The notes under the pieces: generated by a model
Databases searched by the model: none
Seen by the model: only the letters and a program-made list of their open reading frames with translations
What the model was told of the DNA's origin: nothing
Assembly (NCBI GenBank): GCA_964625125.1
Contig: CAZVAP010000001.1
Span: forward strand, 1-46,284
From: CAZVAP01 sp964625125
GTDB taxonomy: Bacteria; Patescibacteriota; Gracilibacteria; Absconditabacterales; Absconditicoccaceae
Length of the DNA: 46,284 nt
Direction: 5' to 3'
Translations under genes and position numbers: made by a program
Shown here: positions 1 to 11,480 of the stretch, in pieces
Position numbering within the stretch: position 1 is the stretch's first letter
Layout of the letters: each line of letters opens with the position of its first letter

Positions 1-3000
1 GCATTAAATTATCAGTTCAAGTATTTTTAGGTTCAACAAAAGTACATTTATTAGGATCAGTTTTATCTTTCTGTAATAAATTACCTGTAAAAATAGTTTT
101 TAATTCCTTTCTATGCTGTATTTTCTCTTCTAATAATGATAAATCAGTAAAACCTATTTTAGCACATTCTCCCCAATCCATAATATAGTCTCCTAAATTT
201 CAATTTGAGGCATTTGGGAATAAGTTAACATCCTGAACATTCACCCATTTATTATACAAAGAAGTAGAACCTTCTCTTTTTGTTTTATCCGGAGTAATAA
301 CCCACCGATATAATCTCGAGACACCAGTATGTCCAGAAAAATAAGAATTAAACCATTGCTTAGGAGAAAACTCATTCTTTTTTATTCTTAAAACAATTCA
401 CACTGATCAATCCTTAGTAGCTGGATCAATATTAGCTAACTTCATAAAATCTTTATCTGAATCTTTATTATCATAATTACCAGTATAGTTATAATAAGAC
501 CAACCATTAATATAATCATACAATGCATATACTTCAAATCTCGGTGATCAATTCTTATCTTTTAATAAAGGATTAATTTCAGATAAATCTACTTTAAAAT
601 CTCCTTCAGAATTAGAAGAACTATATGGATTAGAATTTCTTCAATATTTCACATGTTCTTTTAAACTTAATGAAACATTATGAGTTAAAGGATGAGTAAA
701 ATCCTTCCTTAACAAAACTACATAAGCACCTGAGAAATTATTAACCGATAAAATATTTTGAGGAATATATGACCAATCATAAGATGATGAAGCTTTAAGA
801 ACTGTATTTAAATTTTCTTTAGATAAACTAGAATAATACTTAGTCCAATTATCTGAACCATCCTTTATCCATAATTCTAATTTATATAAATGACTATCAA
901 TTAATTTACTATTATCAAAAGATAGATAAAAATCATATTTATTTAACCACCCATCATAGGAACTTGGTTTTCAACCATAACCATTACAAATACCATTATT
1001 AACAGAATTATCGCATAATACTTGACCAGATGTAACATCAATTAATCTAAATTTAATATCCTTTTTTATTTTAGGAATACCATACCAACCATAAGGTGAA
1101 TTATCAGTTATATGGAACCGATACCATGATCTTAATCACTCAAAACCAACAGGTTGGTTAAGAGAAATTTTTGGAGGTGTCATATCTAAATAAAAATTAT
1201 CCTGAGAAATAGGTACAGACCTATACTTACCATTTTTATAAACATCCCATTTTATTCTATATCTACCTTCTGGTAAATTAAATAACTTATACACAAAATA
1301 GCATACACTATTTAAAGGATTATAATTATTACAATAGACTTTATAGTAAGATGAATTAATATAAGGATTTATTTCTATTTCATGAGTATTAGCTTGTTTA
1401 TTAAATAATGATGGAGCAATATCAATATAAGGCTTTATAAAGATTCTCTGAATAGATTCCCCAGATGGAATAGCTGATATAGTTTTTCATGAATTTAAAC
1501 CATTTCACTCTAAAGAATTATTATCTTTAGAAAAATCAACTAATCAGTCATATGAATTTTTATATAAATAAATTGCATTTTTAGGAGTAATTACATTAAC
1601 ATTTACCCTGTCAGGAGATGATACATATCAAATTAAGTTTAATAATAGTAATTTATTTCATCCAGTAGAATATACATATCCTGTAGTCAAAGAACCACTT
1701 AATACATTATTTGAATTTAATAATCAGTAATTAGACAAAAATTTTACAAATCAAGTAAAATATTTGCCATTTTTTATAGCTCAATACACTGAAGAAATAT
1801 TATCTGCAGAAGTAAATTTTCAAAAATATTGAGTCCGACTATAAACTACACTATTAGATTGTCTCCAAGCTCTTTTTCAAATAATTGGAGTAAAGAATGT
1901 ATCTACATTAGACAAATCACCATAAACACCTGCATTTTTAAATATAGTAAAATAAACTCTTCTTGATTTTAATTTACCATCATCTGATTCAGACCGATCT
2001 CCATCTGAATTATAAGAAGCTTTAGTAGAAACAAAATATACATAATAATCTTTTCTATTAAAAACAGAATCTCATACATAAGTAGAAGAATCTGAAAAAC
2101 AAATATTATGAGTTAATGGATTAACAGCAGTATTATCCATATAACCCATATCTTTCCATGAATGAGTAGAGTAATCGTATATTCCATACCTTAATTTCAA
2201 GTTATTATTAGTAATATTATAACCACTTACACATAAAGTAAAATGATTAGAAGAAACAGAAAAAGCATACCAATCTGGCTTATGATCTCAATTAAAATCT
2301 ATTCATTGAAAAGGAAGCAAATATCAATTTGAGTCACATGTTTTTCATAAGATACAATTATCAGTAGAAGTTTTTAATCTTATATGAGGAATATCTGGTA
2401 ATGTAGTAAAGCTTTCATCTCTTTCTCTATAACTATGTGATTTTCAACTATTCCCTAGTTCATCTTCAAACCATACTTTAAAAGTAATAGTAGTATTTAA
2501 AGGATATCATGTTACTATACCCATATCTATTTTAGTATTTCAGTCTAACTTACTAGATAATACTTCACCACTTTTAATTATTGAATTATGATAAGAATCA
2601 TATAAATACCATTTAACTTTAGAACCAGGTCTTTCTGAAAAATTTTTTCAAATATTATCTCAAGTATTTAAACCTACAAACTGTAAGTCAAATTTCTGAT
2701 AATATTTATTACCTGACAAGTAAGTAACAGGCTGTAGATTAAATCCTGTATTATCAATATCAGTAATATCAAAACCATCTTCTCTATGTCAATTCCATGT
2801 AATAGTTTTATATAAATTAGTAACAGCAGGAACATCAGTATCTTTAACTATATACCCTTTCAAATTATAAACTACTTTATTTCCGGCAAAATCTTCAATC
2901 ACTATAGAAAATTTATAAATTCAATCATTATTTAATTTAAATGAAATAGGAAAATCCTTGGTCTCTAATATATTTCAAAATATTCATTTATTACCTGACA

Positions 3001-4732
3001 ATTCTGAAAATGGAACATCTTTTACCTTATCAATAATCCATCCAGTAAAATTCCAGTTAGTAGTATAACTAGAAACTACTGATATTTTTTTAATTCATGA
3101 AACATTACTAATTCCTTTTTCTCTTATAATATCAGAAACATTAACTCTAAAAGGTACATCAGTAGATCATTTAATATAATAAGCTGAATTATATCAAGTA
3201 ATAGGCACTAAAACAAGTGAATTATTATCAATATATATATTATTTATAGTAGGAAGAGAATTATCAAATTCAAATGGAAGAAGCTTCTCATCAATGATAT
3301 TTCCTGCTTTATCACTTAATACTATAACAGGGGAATATAATCAATTATCAGTTAAATTAGATAGATCTAATTTATATTTTCCAGAAATATTATTACCTGT
3401 AAAATTAAACTTATATCAACTTAATTTTTTAATTAAATAATTACCACTAGCAGAATAGTATAATCATTTTATAAAAATTTTATCAATATCACTAGTTGTT
3501 ATATTTTTAGAAAAACCAGTATCAATTAAAAGATTATAATATACCTTATTATCAGATATATACTTAATCTTATTAACTGTATTATTTCCCAATCAAGAAT
3601 AAACAAGAATAGTATTAATACCAGCTTTTTCTAAATTTCAACTTAAAATTGAACTAAGAATAAATGGGGGTTTAGTATCTCTTACCACTATTTTAATAAG
3701 ATTAGAAGAGGAATTTCCTAGCCTATCATATACCTTATAATAAATGGAATATTTACCATCCTTAAAAATATTAGGATTAGCCATATTAACAACAATTTTA
3801 TAGAAACCTTCTTTTACCCCTGTAAAAGAATATAGATATTGTTTTTTAATATTTGAATTACCTGTATCAATTCAATCTATAAATATCAAAATTTTATTTA
3901 ATCCTACTCATGTATCAATCAAAGTTCCACTAAAATCAATATTTTTCATAAAAGAATTAAAATATTCATCATTATACAATTTAGAGATTTCTTTATTATT
4001 TTTTTCAACTTCTATCTCCTCATTCTTTAATTCTGGAGCTGTCTTATCATAATATATATCTTTACTTAGTTCTTTCTTATTTCATACTCAATCTTTTATA
4101 ACTAGTTTTATATTATTTTTTCCTTCTAATAATTTACCTGTATATATACTAAAATTATATTCATTTTCTCCTACTTTTAATTCCTTATCCTCTATCTTTT
4201 CATTATTTATATAATACTCTATTGTACCACTTGTCAAATTCTCTTTTATATCTACAACTATATTACCCTCACTTCATCCACTCAAATATTCTACTCCATC
4301 TATTAGCTTACCTCATTCTATCTCCTCATTCTTTAATTCTGGAGCTATATTATCATACACGAAACTTATTTTATTACCTGAATATTTAGTAACTGTATCT
4401 CAACTTTTTATAGAAAAAACAACATTTTCATAATAAAAATTTGAAGATAAGCTTTTTAATCAACCAGTATATATACATTTACCAGATAAATCTGAACATA
4501 AATCTCAACTTAAAAAATTATTTCAACTAAAATCATTTACTATATATTCACTTTTTAAAATAGATTCACCACTTCCTAAAACATAAGATACTTTTCAGGT
4601 AAAATAAGAATCAGACGCATTATATTTTCCTTTAACTAAAACATTTGAATTAATTTTAAAAGAAAAAGCTACATTTATGCATCAAACTATGAACATTATC
4701 CCTACAAACAATTTAGCAATGGATCTAATCAT
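1..4732 (-). CDS. Giant secreted surface protein with Ig-like modules (3' end outside window)
   Basis: Open in code 25 from an ATG at 4732 to the window edge: 1577 codons with no TAA or TAG, so the C-terminus is missing. Residues 1-24 form a signal peptide with a basic start, a hydrophobic core and a likely cut after VAFS. The rest is extracellular in character: rich in Asn, Ser, Tyr and Thr, with few Cys. Linkers of the form DxTxP recur (for example VRDTKPP, VKDTDVP, LDMTPP) and separate roughly 100-residue units, as in tandem bacterial Ig-like proteins. The motif APELKNEEIE occurs twice, near residues 130 and 230. I infer an adhesin or cell-surface fibre; no enzyme motif was seen. It stands alone behind a consensus promoter, next to pilin genes. 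Confidence 0.8.
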
Positions 4733-4765
4733 TTTTGTTTTTATTTATTAAGATAAACACAAATA

Positions 4766-4793
4766 ATTATAAAAACTAAAAAATTATTGTCAA
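4766..4793 (-). promoter_or_regulatory. Promoter of the giant surface protein
   Basis: On the minus strand a perfect -35 TTGACA (4793-4788) is followed by a 16-base spacer and a perfect -10 TATAAT (4771-4766). The expected transcript start lies about 27 bases before the ATG at 4732. The leader is A-rich with no Shine-Dalgarno sequence. The -35 lies just before the stop codon region of the preceding small gene. Confidence 0.75.
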
Positions 4794-5230
4794 TATATTT
4801 TATATCATTTAATCCTAAGAGACACATTAGAATTTAATATATGTAATATTCAGTTTTGATCTATTATATAGTCTCATTTTTTTTGATAATATTGTTGTAA
4901 AATATCTTTAGATTTAATACAATCAAAAAGTCCTCTAGGAACCATTATTCTTGTCTCTATGAAGTCATTTGAGACAAGTTTATATCCTGAATTTATAACA
5001 TTATCAAAACATTTTTTAAAAGAGGAGCCTACTTTAATTTCAAATGGTTTTAAATTTCAAACTTTTATAAAATAAGCATTATAATCTTCGTTAGATAAAA
5101 TTTTATTAGATACATTTCTTCCTGAAAAAGTATTTTTAATTTTATTATCTTTTAATAAAAAAAACAAAAAAACAACTATTAAGATTATCACCAAAAATAA
5201 AAAGAAATAAGATTTATATCTTTGCAACAT
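4784..5230 (-). CDS. Small membrane-anchored protein of unknown function
   Basis: From the ATG at 5230 the product is 148 residues: a few basic residues, one strong membrane helix (about residues 8-27) and an outward domain of about 115 residues with three Cys. TGA is read as Gly at 5057, where the standard code would stop. An in-frame ATG at 5281 would add 17 residues, but those codons coincide with the terminator hairpin of the upstream pilin gene, so I prefer 5230. I do not recognise the family. The position between a type IV pilin and a giant surface protein suggests a cell-envelope role, which is inference. Confidence 0.65.
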
Positions 5231-5251
5231 TTTTTTTAAATTAAATAATCT

Positions 5252-5274
5252 AAAAAGAGAGCTTATTAGCTCCC
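5252..5274 (-). terminator. Intrinsic terminator after the pilin gene
   Basis: On the minus strand GGGAGCT-AATA-AGCTCTC forms a 7-bp stem (one G-U pair) followed by TTTTT. It begins 12 bases after the pilin stop codon. Confidence 0.6.
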
Positions 5275-5285
5275 TTCTCATTAAA

Positions 5286-5981
5286 TTAATTAAACACTAC
5301 ATAAACCATATAAGGATTAGCAGTAGCTGCTCAATTATCCAATTTAGCAGGACCCCAACAACCATAAGACTTATCTTTAGTAGAATCAACTATAGTAGTT
5401 TTACAAGTTGCATTTTCTGCTATATTAGCTGACTTAAATCAATCATTATTGTTTAAAGCACCAGGACCAACATCAGTAGTATTAACATTTACATTTCTAC
5501 CCATCCGCATATCCTTCTCTGCAGATGGATTAAAAGATATAGCATTTGGAGAAGCAGGTAAAATAAAATTACCAACTCTACCCTCAGCCTCTACATTTGC
5601 TACCAATACTGCACCACCTGATGCAGCACCATTTCTATATAAAGCAGTATATCCATAAGATCATTGAGTACATCATCCCTTTTTAGTTCAATATGTAATT
5701 CTTCACAACTGAGGATCTGTAGGAATAGAAGACAAATATTGAGGAACCAACGAATGTTTTAAATCAGCTGTACATGTACCACCAGGATAAATACCTTTAT
5801 CATTAAAATACATTTCTAAAGCAGTAGACAACTGACTTAGATTAGCTTTTCTAGCTGTATCTCTAGCTCTTTCTTGGGCACCCTTAAGTTTTGGTAACAA
5901 AGCAGCCATAAGAATACCAATTATTATCACTACAATTAACATTTCTACTAATGTAAATGCTTTTTTTAGATTTCTTTTCAT
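5286..5981 (-). CDS. Type IV pilin with class III signal
   Basis: A 231-residue prepilin. The leader MKRNLKKA is followed by FTLVEMLIVVIIIGIL, the canonical prepilin peptidase site (Ala at -1, Phe at +1, Glu at +5) and N-terminal helix that packs in the pilus core. The head domain starts like a standard pilin (LSQLSTALEMYFNDKGIYP) and carries four Cys in the mature part. TGA encodes Gly at several places, including 5703, where a standard-code reading stops at 92 residues. It is closed by its own terminator and has its own promoter, which fits a strongly expressed structural pilin; the assembly genes are at 37417-40313. Major versus minor pilin cannot be decided from sequence. Confidence 0.9.
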
Positions 5982-6013
5982 TATTTTTAATTACACAGAT
6001 AAATTTTCTACTA

Positions 6014-6031
6014 TGCATCCTATATGATGCA
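6014..6031 (-). promoter_or_regulatory. Inverted repeat at the expected 5' end of the pilin mRNA
   Basis: TGCATC-N6-GATGCA is a perfect 6-bp inverted repeat that begins at about the expected transcript start of the pilin gene. It could be a stabilising 5' hairpin or a repressor site. Inference from position only. Confidence 0.35.
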
Positions 6032-6036
6032 ATATA

Positions 6037-6064
6037 AGTTTAGTAAATTTTTAAGTAAAGTCAA
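6037..6064 (-). promoter_or_regulatory. Promoter of the pilin gene
   Basis: Minus-strand TTGACT (6064-6059), a 16-base spacer and TAAACT (6042-6037). The leader is about 49 bases, longer than the roughly 25 bases seen for most genes here, and contains the inverted repeat at 6014-6031. Confidence 0.5.
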
Positions 6065-6153
6065 TTTTTATTTTTTATAACTTATTTACTTTTTACAATT
6101 TCTTAACATTTCTAAAGTAAAATAATTGCACTTTTAAATCCTAAAAATACAAA

Positions 6154-7125
6154 ATGGAAAATAAAATAAAAGAATATAGCCAAAAAATTGAAGAAATAAA
6201 AAATGAAATTCACAAAAAAATAGTATGACAAGATAATTTAATTGAATCTATTTTAATTGGAATATTTGGAAAAGGACATATTTTAATTGAATGAGTACCT
6301 TGATTGGCAAAAACCTTAACTGTAGAAAGTATTGCAAAAACTATGGATTTAAGTTTTTCTAGAATTCAATTTACACCTGATTTATTACCATCTGACTTAA
6401 TATGAACAGAAATTTATAATCAGAAAAGTTGAGAGTTTATCATTAAAAAATGACCAATATTTGCAAACTTAGTTTTAGCTGATGAAATTAACAGAAGTCC
6501 TTCAAAAGTTCAATCAGCCTTACTAGAGGCTATGGCTGAAAAACAAGTAACCATCTGAAATAAAACCTTTAAATTAGATTTACCATTTACAGTATTAGCA
6601 ACACAAAATCCTATTGAACAAACTTGAACTTACAAATTACCTGAAGCCCAATTAGATAGATTTATGTTAAAAGTAAATGTAGACTATCAGCCAAAAGAAA
6701 TAGAAAAACAAATTTACAAAACTTTAAATTCACCAAATTATCACCAGCCTCTACAAAAAATAATTTCTAAAAATGAAATTTTTGATATCCAAAAAACTGC
6801 AGAAAACATATATGTTTCTGAAAATATTTATGATTACGTAACAAATATTATTGATGCCACAAGAAATCCAGAAAACTACAATTTATCTGAAATCAAAAAA
6901 TATATCGAATACTGAATAAGTCCAAGATGATGAATAAGCTTATTACAATCAGCTAAAGTAAATGCATTAATCCAATGAAGAGATTTTGTTTTACCTGAAG
7001 ACATTAAAAAACTAGCTTTACCAGCTTTATCCCATAGACTAGTTTTAACCTATGAAGCTTTAGCAGAAAATATATCAGCTGATGAAATAATAACAAAAAT
7101 TTTAAATTCTATACCTGTAGAATAA
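6154..7125 (+). CDS. MoxR-family AAA+ ATPase
   Basis: A 323-residue MoxR protein of normal length. The Walker A GVPGLAKT (residues 47-54) contains two Gly encoded by TGA. Walker [12 protein letters not shown] starts near residue 106, and the MoxR signatures [11 protein letters not shown] and ATQNPIEQ follow. MoxR ATPases act as chaperones that mature or activate vWA-domain partners. That fits here: the next genes are DUF58 and two vWA proteins, starting with a TAATG overlap (stop 7123-7125, next ATG at 7125). It heads a six-gene plus-strand operon diverging from the pilin gene. A TAAAAT at 6118-6123 could be the -10, but no good -35 lies 16 bases upstream. The partner function of the family is known; the substrate in this organism is not. 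Confidence 0.93.
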
Positions 7126-7913
7126 TGAATAAAATTAAACTTCTTAATTTTAAATTAAAAAAAGCTTTGTGACAGGATTTATTTTGAATTTATAAAAGTA
7201 AATTTCATCAGGAGTGATTAGAATTTGCAGAACACAAAGAATATACTCCTTGAGATAGCATAAAATATATTGATTGGAAAAATTCATCAAAAACTCAAAA
7301 ACTTTATGTTAAAAAATTTGAAGAAGAAAAATCTATAAAAGTTTTATTTTTAGTAGAAATCAACAAAAGCTATTATTACTTTCCTAACAAGTTAGAACTT
7401 TTACAAGAAGTTATTTTTACTTTATGAGTAAGTGCTCTACATAACAAAGATCAACTATTTATTAACAATAAACCAATAAAAAATTTTGCTTTGCTAAATA
7501 ATTTCATCGAAAAATTAGAAACAAACAATACTACCCCTTCCCTTGAGAATTTAATTTGAGCAAATGCAAAAAATAAACAAATAAAAGATTTTTTAATTTT
7601 TATTATTTCTGATACTGATAAACTGCCAGAAAAAGAATTAAAATTACTAAGTATTAAAAATGAAATATACTTTATTCATATTTTCGATAAATTTGAAAAT
7701 AACCTAGCTAGTGAAAATTGTGATATTATTTTAACAAATAAAATTCCAATAAAAATCAGTTTATCAAACAAGCAAAAAATACAACAATATAGGCAATTAA
7801 GACAAGAAAAGTTAAAAAAAATAGAAAATACATTAAATAAACTTCAAATTAAATACCTTTATTTAGATACCAGTTTAGATCCTTTTAAGGAGCTTCTTAA
7901 ATTATTTTTATAA
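7125..7913 (+). CDS. DUF58 protein of the MoxR operon
   Basis: A 262-residue protein. The DUF58 core is visible near the N-terminus: the segment EYTPGDSIKYIDWKNSSK corresponds to the family hallmark (Y.pGD..R.IdW...ar), with the Gly encoded by TGA. A degenerate vWA-like fold follows (VLFLVEINKS, then DFLIFIISDT) and the C-terminus is basic. DUF58 proteins normally sit directly after MoxR, as here, and are thought to be partners of the ATPase at the membrane. It lacks the N-terminal membrane helices seen in longer family members. Translationally coupled to the ATPase by a one-base overlap. Confidence 0.85.
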
Positions 7914-7927
7914 AGTTAAAAACAAAA

Positions 7928-8392
7928 ATGTTTTATGACATAAAACCTTTACTAAATGAACAATTTATCAATCTTCCAATAAGTTTAACAATATTAGTTT
8001 TATGAATTATTTGATATTTTATTTTATTTTTTAACTCTAAAAAAGAAAAGCATCCTGCTACTAATTCTTCCTATCCTAATTTCAAAAAAGAAATTAAAAA
8101 TTTGGAAAATCTACTTAATAGCCCATCAAACATATTTTATAAACACTTCAACAGCATCCTAAAAAAAATAATTGAATATTTTGAAAACTACCAAATTGAA
8201 AATTTATCCTTAAATGAAATTAAAAAACTACCAATAAATGAAATAAGCAAAAATTTATTAGAAATTACTTACTTTAAAGAGTATCAAAACATACTAGAAA
8301 ATGAAACAATAAGACAAAATCATATTAATCAACTAAAAGCAGTTTTAAATAATTACTTACAAAAATGACTTTCACAGAAAAATTTCGACTAA
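7928..8392 (+). CDS. Small single-pass membrane protein in MoxR/vWA operon
   Basis: A 154-residue protein with one membrane helix at about residues 17-36 (ISLTILVLGIIGYFILFF) and a cytoplasmic helical, lysine- and asparagine-rich domain. Size, topology and position between DUF58 and the first vWA gene match the DUF4381-type component of Bat-like operons, but similarity is not obvious and the identification rests on context. It reads through TGA at 8366-8368 to the TAA at 8390-8392 and so overlaps the next gene (ATG at 8365) by 28 bases. Confidence 0.65.
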
Positions 8393-9336
8393 TTCTAATA
8401 TTTTTCATCCCAGTTTTGGTTTACCTAATTTATAATAAATATAAAAAATACAGCCCATATTTTAAATTTATAAGTGATTTAGAAAAAGTTTTTAAAAGAG
8501 GAAAATTAAGACTTTTTGGAGAAATATGAGTAATAGGCTTAATTTTAGTAATGTTTACTTTAATCTTGGCTAATCCCCAAACAATAAACTCTACTCAAAC
8601 AATAAACAAAAAATGAATAGATATAGTTTTTGCATTAGATATATCAAAATCAATGGATGCTAATGATCTTCAACCAAGTAGAATAGAAGCAGCAAAAAAT
8701 ATTTTAGAAAAATTTATTGACAAATTAAAAAATGATAGAATTTGATTGGTAGTCTTTGCAGGAAAACCTATAGTTAGTCTACCTTTAACATTTGATTATA
8801 ACATTGTTAAGCAAACTATTAAAAATATTACAACAGATACAATTAACCAAAATATAAACTGATTAGATTGAACAAACATTTGAGATAGCCTATTAATGGC
8901 ATCAAATTTATTTAAAGACAAAAAGAGACAAAAAATAATAATTTTACTTACAGATTGAGACACAAACAGAGGAATAAATCCACAAATAGCAGCTAAATAT
9001 TTAGCTCAAAAAAATATAAAAGTATATACTATTTGAATTGGCTCACCAAACTGAGGATACATTACTTATAAAATTTGACCTTTTATTCAAAAGCAGTATA
9101 TACCACCTTTAAATTGACAAGCTCTTAAACAAATAGCAGAAATTACAAACTGAAAATATTTTAGGGCTACTTCAAATGACATATTAAATAAAATATTTAA
9201 AAGTTTAGAAAAACTAACAAAAACAAACATCAAAGTAAAAAAACAAATTTTATATAAGCCAATATATTGGCCTTTTGCATGGATTATATTATTTTTATTA
9301 ACTTGGTTTTTATGGATTAGAACAAAACATATTTAA
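8365..9336 (+). CDS. BatA-like vWA-domain membrane protein
   Basis: A 323-residue protein. Two N-terminal hydrophobic segments (about residues 9-23 and 52-69) precede a von Willebrand A domain whose metal site is intact: DISKS at residues 92-96, a conserved Thr around DGTNIGDSL, and LLTDGDTN. A C-terminal membrane helix (PFAWIILFLLTWFLW) ends the protein. This is the BatA/BatB topology: vWA outside, anchored at both ends. Such proteins are activated by MoxR ATPases and work in envelope stress or complex assembly in other bacteria. TGA encodes Gly at many sites, including both Gly of the MIDAS-adjacent loops. Confidence 0.88.
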
Positions 9337-9352
9337 ACTTTAATTAAATAAA

Positions 9353-10312
9353 ATGACTTTTGAACCAAATTTCCTAGCAATAATAACTTTTATTGTCATA
9401 GCAATAATCAGTATTTATTTGTTTACAAAATATAAAAAAATTAAAATAACTCACATAAAATACCATAAAAAAAATATACTAGGTATAATATTTCTAATTT
9501 TAAGCACTTTAGCAGCTTGAATTAGTATATTAAATTTTAAAATTCCTAAAAAGACTAATCAAACTATAAAGTGAACAAATATAATTTTCCTACTGGATGT
9601 ATCAAAATCTATGAATACAATAGATGTAAGATACAACAATCAAATTACTACAAGACTTAATTTAGCCAAACAAGCTATCAAAAATTTTATTCAGAATAAT
9701 TTAAACAATAAATATTGATTAGTTATTTTTACCAAACAAGCAAGTACTATAATTCCTCCTACAACTGATAAAGAAACTTTTTTAACATTACTAAATTGAG
9801 TAGATTATAAAAATTTAACAAAACAAGGAACAGATTTTTCTGTTTGATTAAAGCAAGCTATTAATACCATAAAATTAAGTCAAGTAAAAAATTGAGTAAT
9901 TATTTTAATTTCTGATTGATGAGATAGCAAAGAAGACTTATGAGATTTAAATTTTAATTTACCAAAAAATATAAAATTAGTAGTAATTTGAGTTTGAACT
10001 AAACACGGCTGAAGAATCTATCTATGAAATGATGATTTTTGAGACCCTATCTTTCAAACTTACAATTGACATTATGTAATAACCAAGTTAAACGAAGATA
10101 ATTTAAAATATATAGCTAATAAATTTAATTGAAAATACTTTAATTTAGTAAATCCATCTCAAATTAATCAAATTAAAAGTTATATTAACAAACAAGCAAA
10201 TTACATAAAAAATCATTCAAGCAATTATTTCCCTCTAACAAGATATATCTTAATTATAAGTTTTATATTTTTTGTAGCATACTTAATAACAGATTTATTA
10301 CTTAAAAAATAA
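9353..10312 (+). CDS. BatB-like vWA-domain membrane protein
   Basis: A 319-residue second vWA protein, arranged like the preceding one: membrane helices near residues 7-24 and 43-60, MIDAS motif DVSKS at 82-86, a GTDFSVGL loop and LISDGGDS, and a C-terminal helix (YILIISFIFFVAYLITDLLL). Starts 16 bases after the BatA-like gene; the TPR gene follows after 2 bases. Paired vWA proteins followed by a TPR protein are the signature of Bat operons, in which the two vWA proteins are thought to form a membrane complex. Confidence 0.87.
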
Positions 10313-10314
10313 AA

Positions 10315-11477
10315 ATGAAGAAAATTTACATTAGTCTAATATTTATTGCTTTAATAATAGCAAATTTACCATATTTAATAAAATGATTTGAAAACTTGCA
10401 AGCTAGTAAAGCTTATAACAAATGAAAATATGAAATAGCATTTCAATTATTTCCTGAAGATAATATATGATTTTACAACAAAGCAAATAGTCTTTATAAA
10501 TTAGGAAAATACAGACAAGCTATAGAATATTATACTTGAGTAAATTTTAATAACAAAAGACAATACTATATTTTGCATAATTTATGAAATTCATATTTTA
10601 AATTAGGAGAACAATCAGAAAAAACAAATGCTAAACTAACCATTCAAAATCGGCTAGCAAGCATTAATTTTTACCAAAAAGCTTTAGAAATTTGAAAAAA
10701 ATTTAAAATCTCAGAAAATGAACTTAAAGAAACAAAAAACAATTTAGATTATGTCTTAAATAAATTAAAACAACTCCAGAAAAAACAAAAAAACAAAGAA
10801 AATCAACAAAACAACTCTCAACAAAACAACTCTCAACAAAATAACTCTCAATGACAAAATCCTCAAAACAAAGAAAACAGTAAATCAAAACAAAATCAAA
10901 CCCAACAAAATATAAAAAACAATCAAAGAAAACAATGACAAAACAATAACTCTCAAAAAAAAGAAAATAATACCAACACTAACACCAAAAAATCTAATAA
11001 TCAACAAAAAAACAACTTATCAAAAAATTGAAATCAAAACAAACAACTACAAAACAAGCAAAAAGCAGCAAAAAATAATAAATCAAATAGTACTAAATAC
11101 CAAAATTCAACTAACCAAAATTCAAATTATCAAAAACAATTTGAACAACAAATNNNNNNNNNNNNNNNNNNNNNNNNNNNNNNNNNNNNNNNNNNNNNNN
11201 NNNNNNNNNNNNNNNNNNNNNNNNNNNNNNNNNNNNNNNNNNNNNNNNNNNNNACCAAAATTCAACTAACCAAAATTCAAATTATCAAAAACAATTTGAA
11301 CAACAAATTCAACAATATATTCAGCAACTAAATCAGCAACAAAAATACTATATGAAATACTACAATAAAAAATACCAACCTAAAAATGATAATCCATTTA
11401 ACATTCAAATAATAGATCCAATTACAGGTCAACCAATATTTGATAATGAGGTTAATCAAACACAAAAAGATTGGTAA
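10315..11477 (+). CDS. BatC-like TPR protein with Q/N-rich tail (interrupted by assembly gap)
   Basis: An N-terminal membrane helix (residues 5-22) is followed by TPR-type repeats (FYNKANSLYKLGKYRQAIEYY and YYILHNLGNSYFKLG), then a long Lys/Gln/Asn/Ser-rich segment with the QQNNS unit repeated three times, and a final ordered stretch ending in NQTQKDW. A block of 100 Ns at 11154-11253 splits the gene and puts the two halves in different frames as printed. Removing the Ns together with one copy of the 55-base sequence flanking them restores one frame and gives 335 residues. The TPR part matches the last gene of Bat operons; the low-complexity tail may be a flexible periplasmic tether. Confidence 0.82.
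11099..11153 (+). repeat. 55-base direct repeat, left copy at scaffold gap
   Basis: These 55 bases recur exactly at 11254-11308, immediately after the run of Ns. An exact 55-base match at two contig ends is what a de Bruijn graph assembler with k near 55 leaves. I read the pair as one sequence shown twice, not a biological duplication. Confidence 0.85.
11154..11253. other. Scaffold gap (100 Ns)
   Basis: Exactly 100 Ns, the conventional placeholder for a gap of unknown size. It lies between two identical 55-base flanks, so the true gap may be minus 55 bases (overlapping contigs). Collapsing removes 155 bases and restores the frame of the surrounding gene. Confidence 0.9.
11254..11308 (+). repeat. 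55-base direct repeat, right copy at scaffold gap
   Basis: Exact copy of 11099-11153, starting at the first base after the Ns; see that entry. Confidence 0.85.
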
Positions 11478-11480
11478 AAT

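Noticed and set aside
5230..5281. Start of the small membrane protein at the upstream ATG (5281)
   Set aside because: The 17 extra codons coincide with the pilin terminator hairpin and precede a complete signal anchor that begins at 5230.
5449..5658. 69-residue plus-strand open frame
   Set aside because: It lies wholly antisense within the pilin gene and shows no independent signals.
7125..10312. Genes fragmented by many in-frame TGA codons, suggesting pseudogenes
   Set aside because: Reading TGA as Gly gives full-length family members with intact motifs; decay would also leave TAA, TAG and frameshifts.
10800..11150. Short-repeat region as a possible CRISPR or minisatellite
   Set aside because: The repetition is codon-phased and encodes Gln/Asn/Ser runs; there are no spacers of constant length.
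11099..11308. Genuine tandem duplication in the TPR gene tail
   Set aside because: The two copies abut the Ns exactly and merging them restores the reading frame, as expected from a k-mer overlap.
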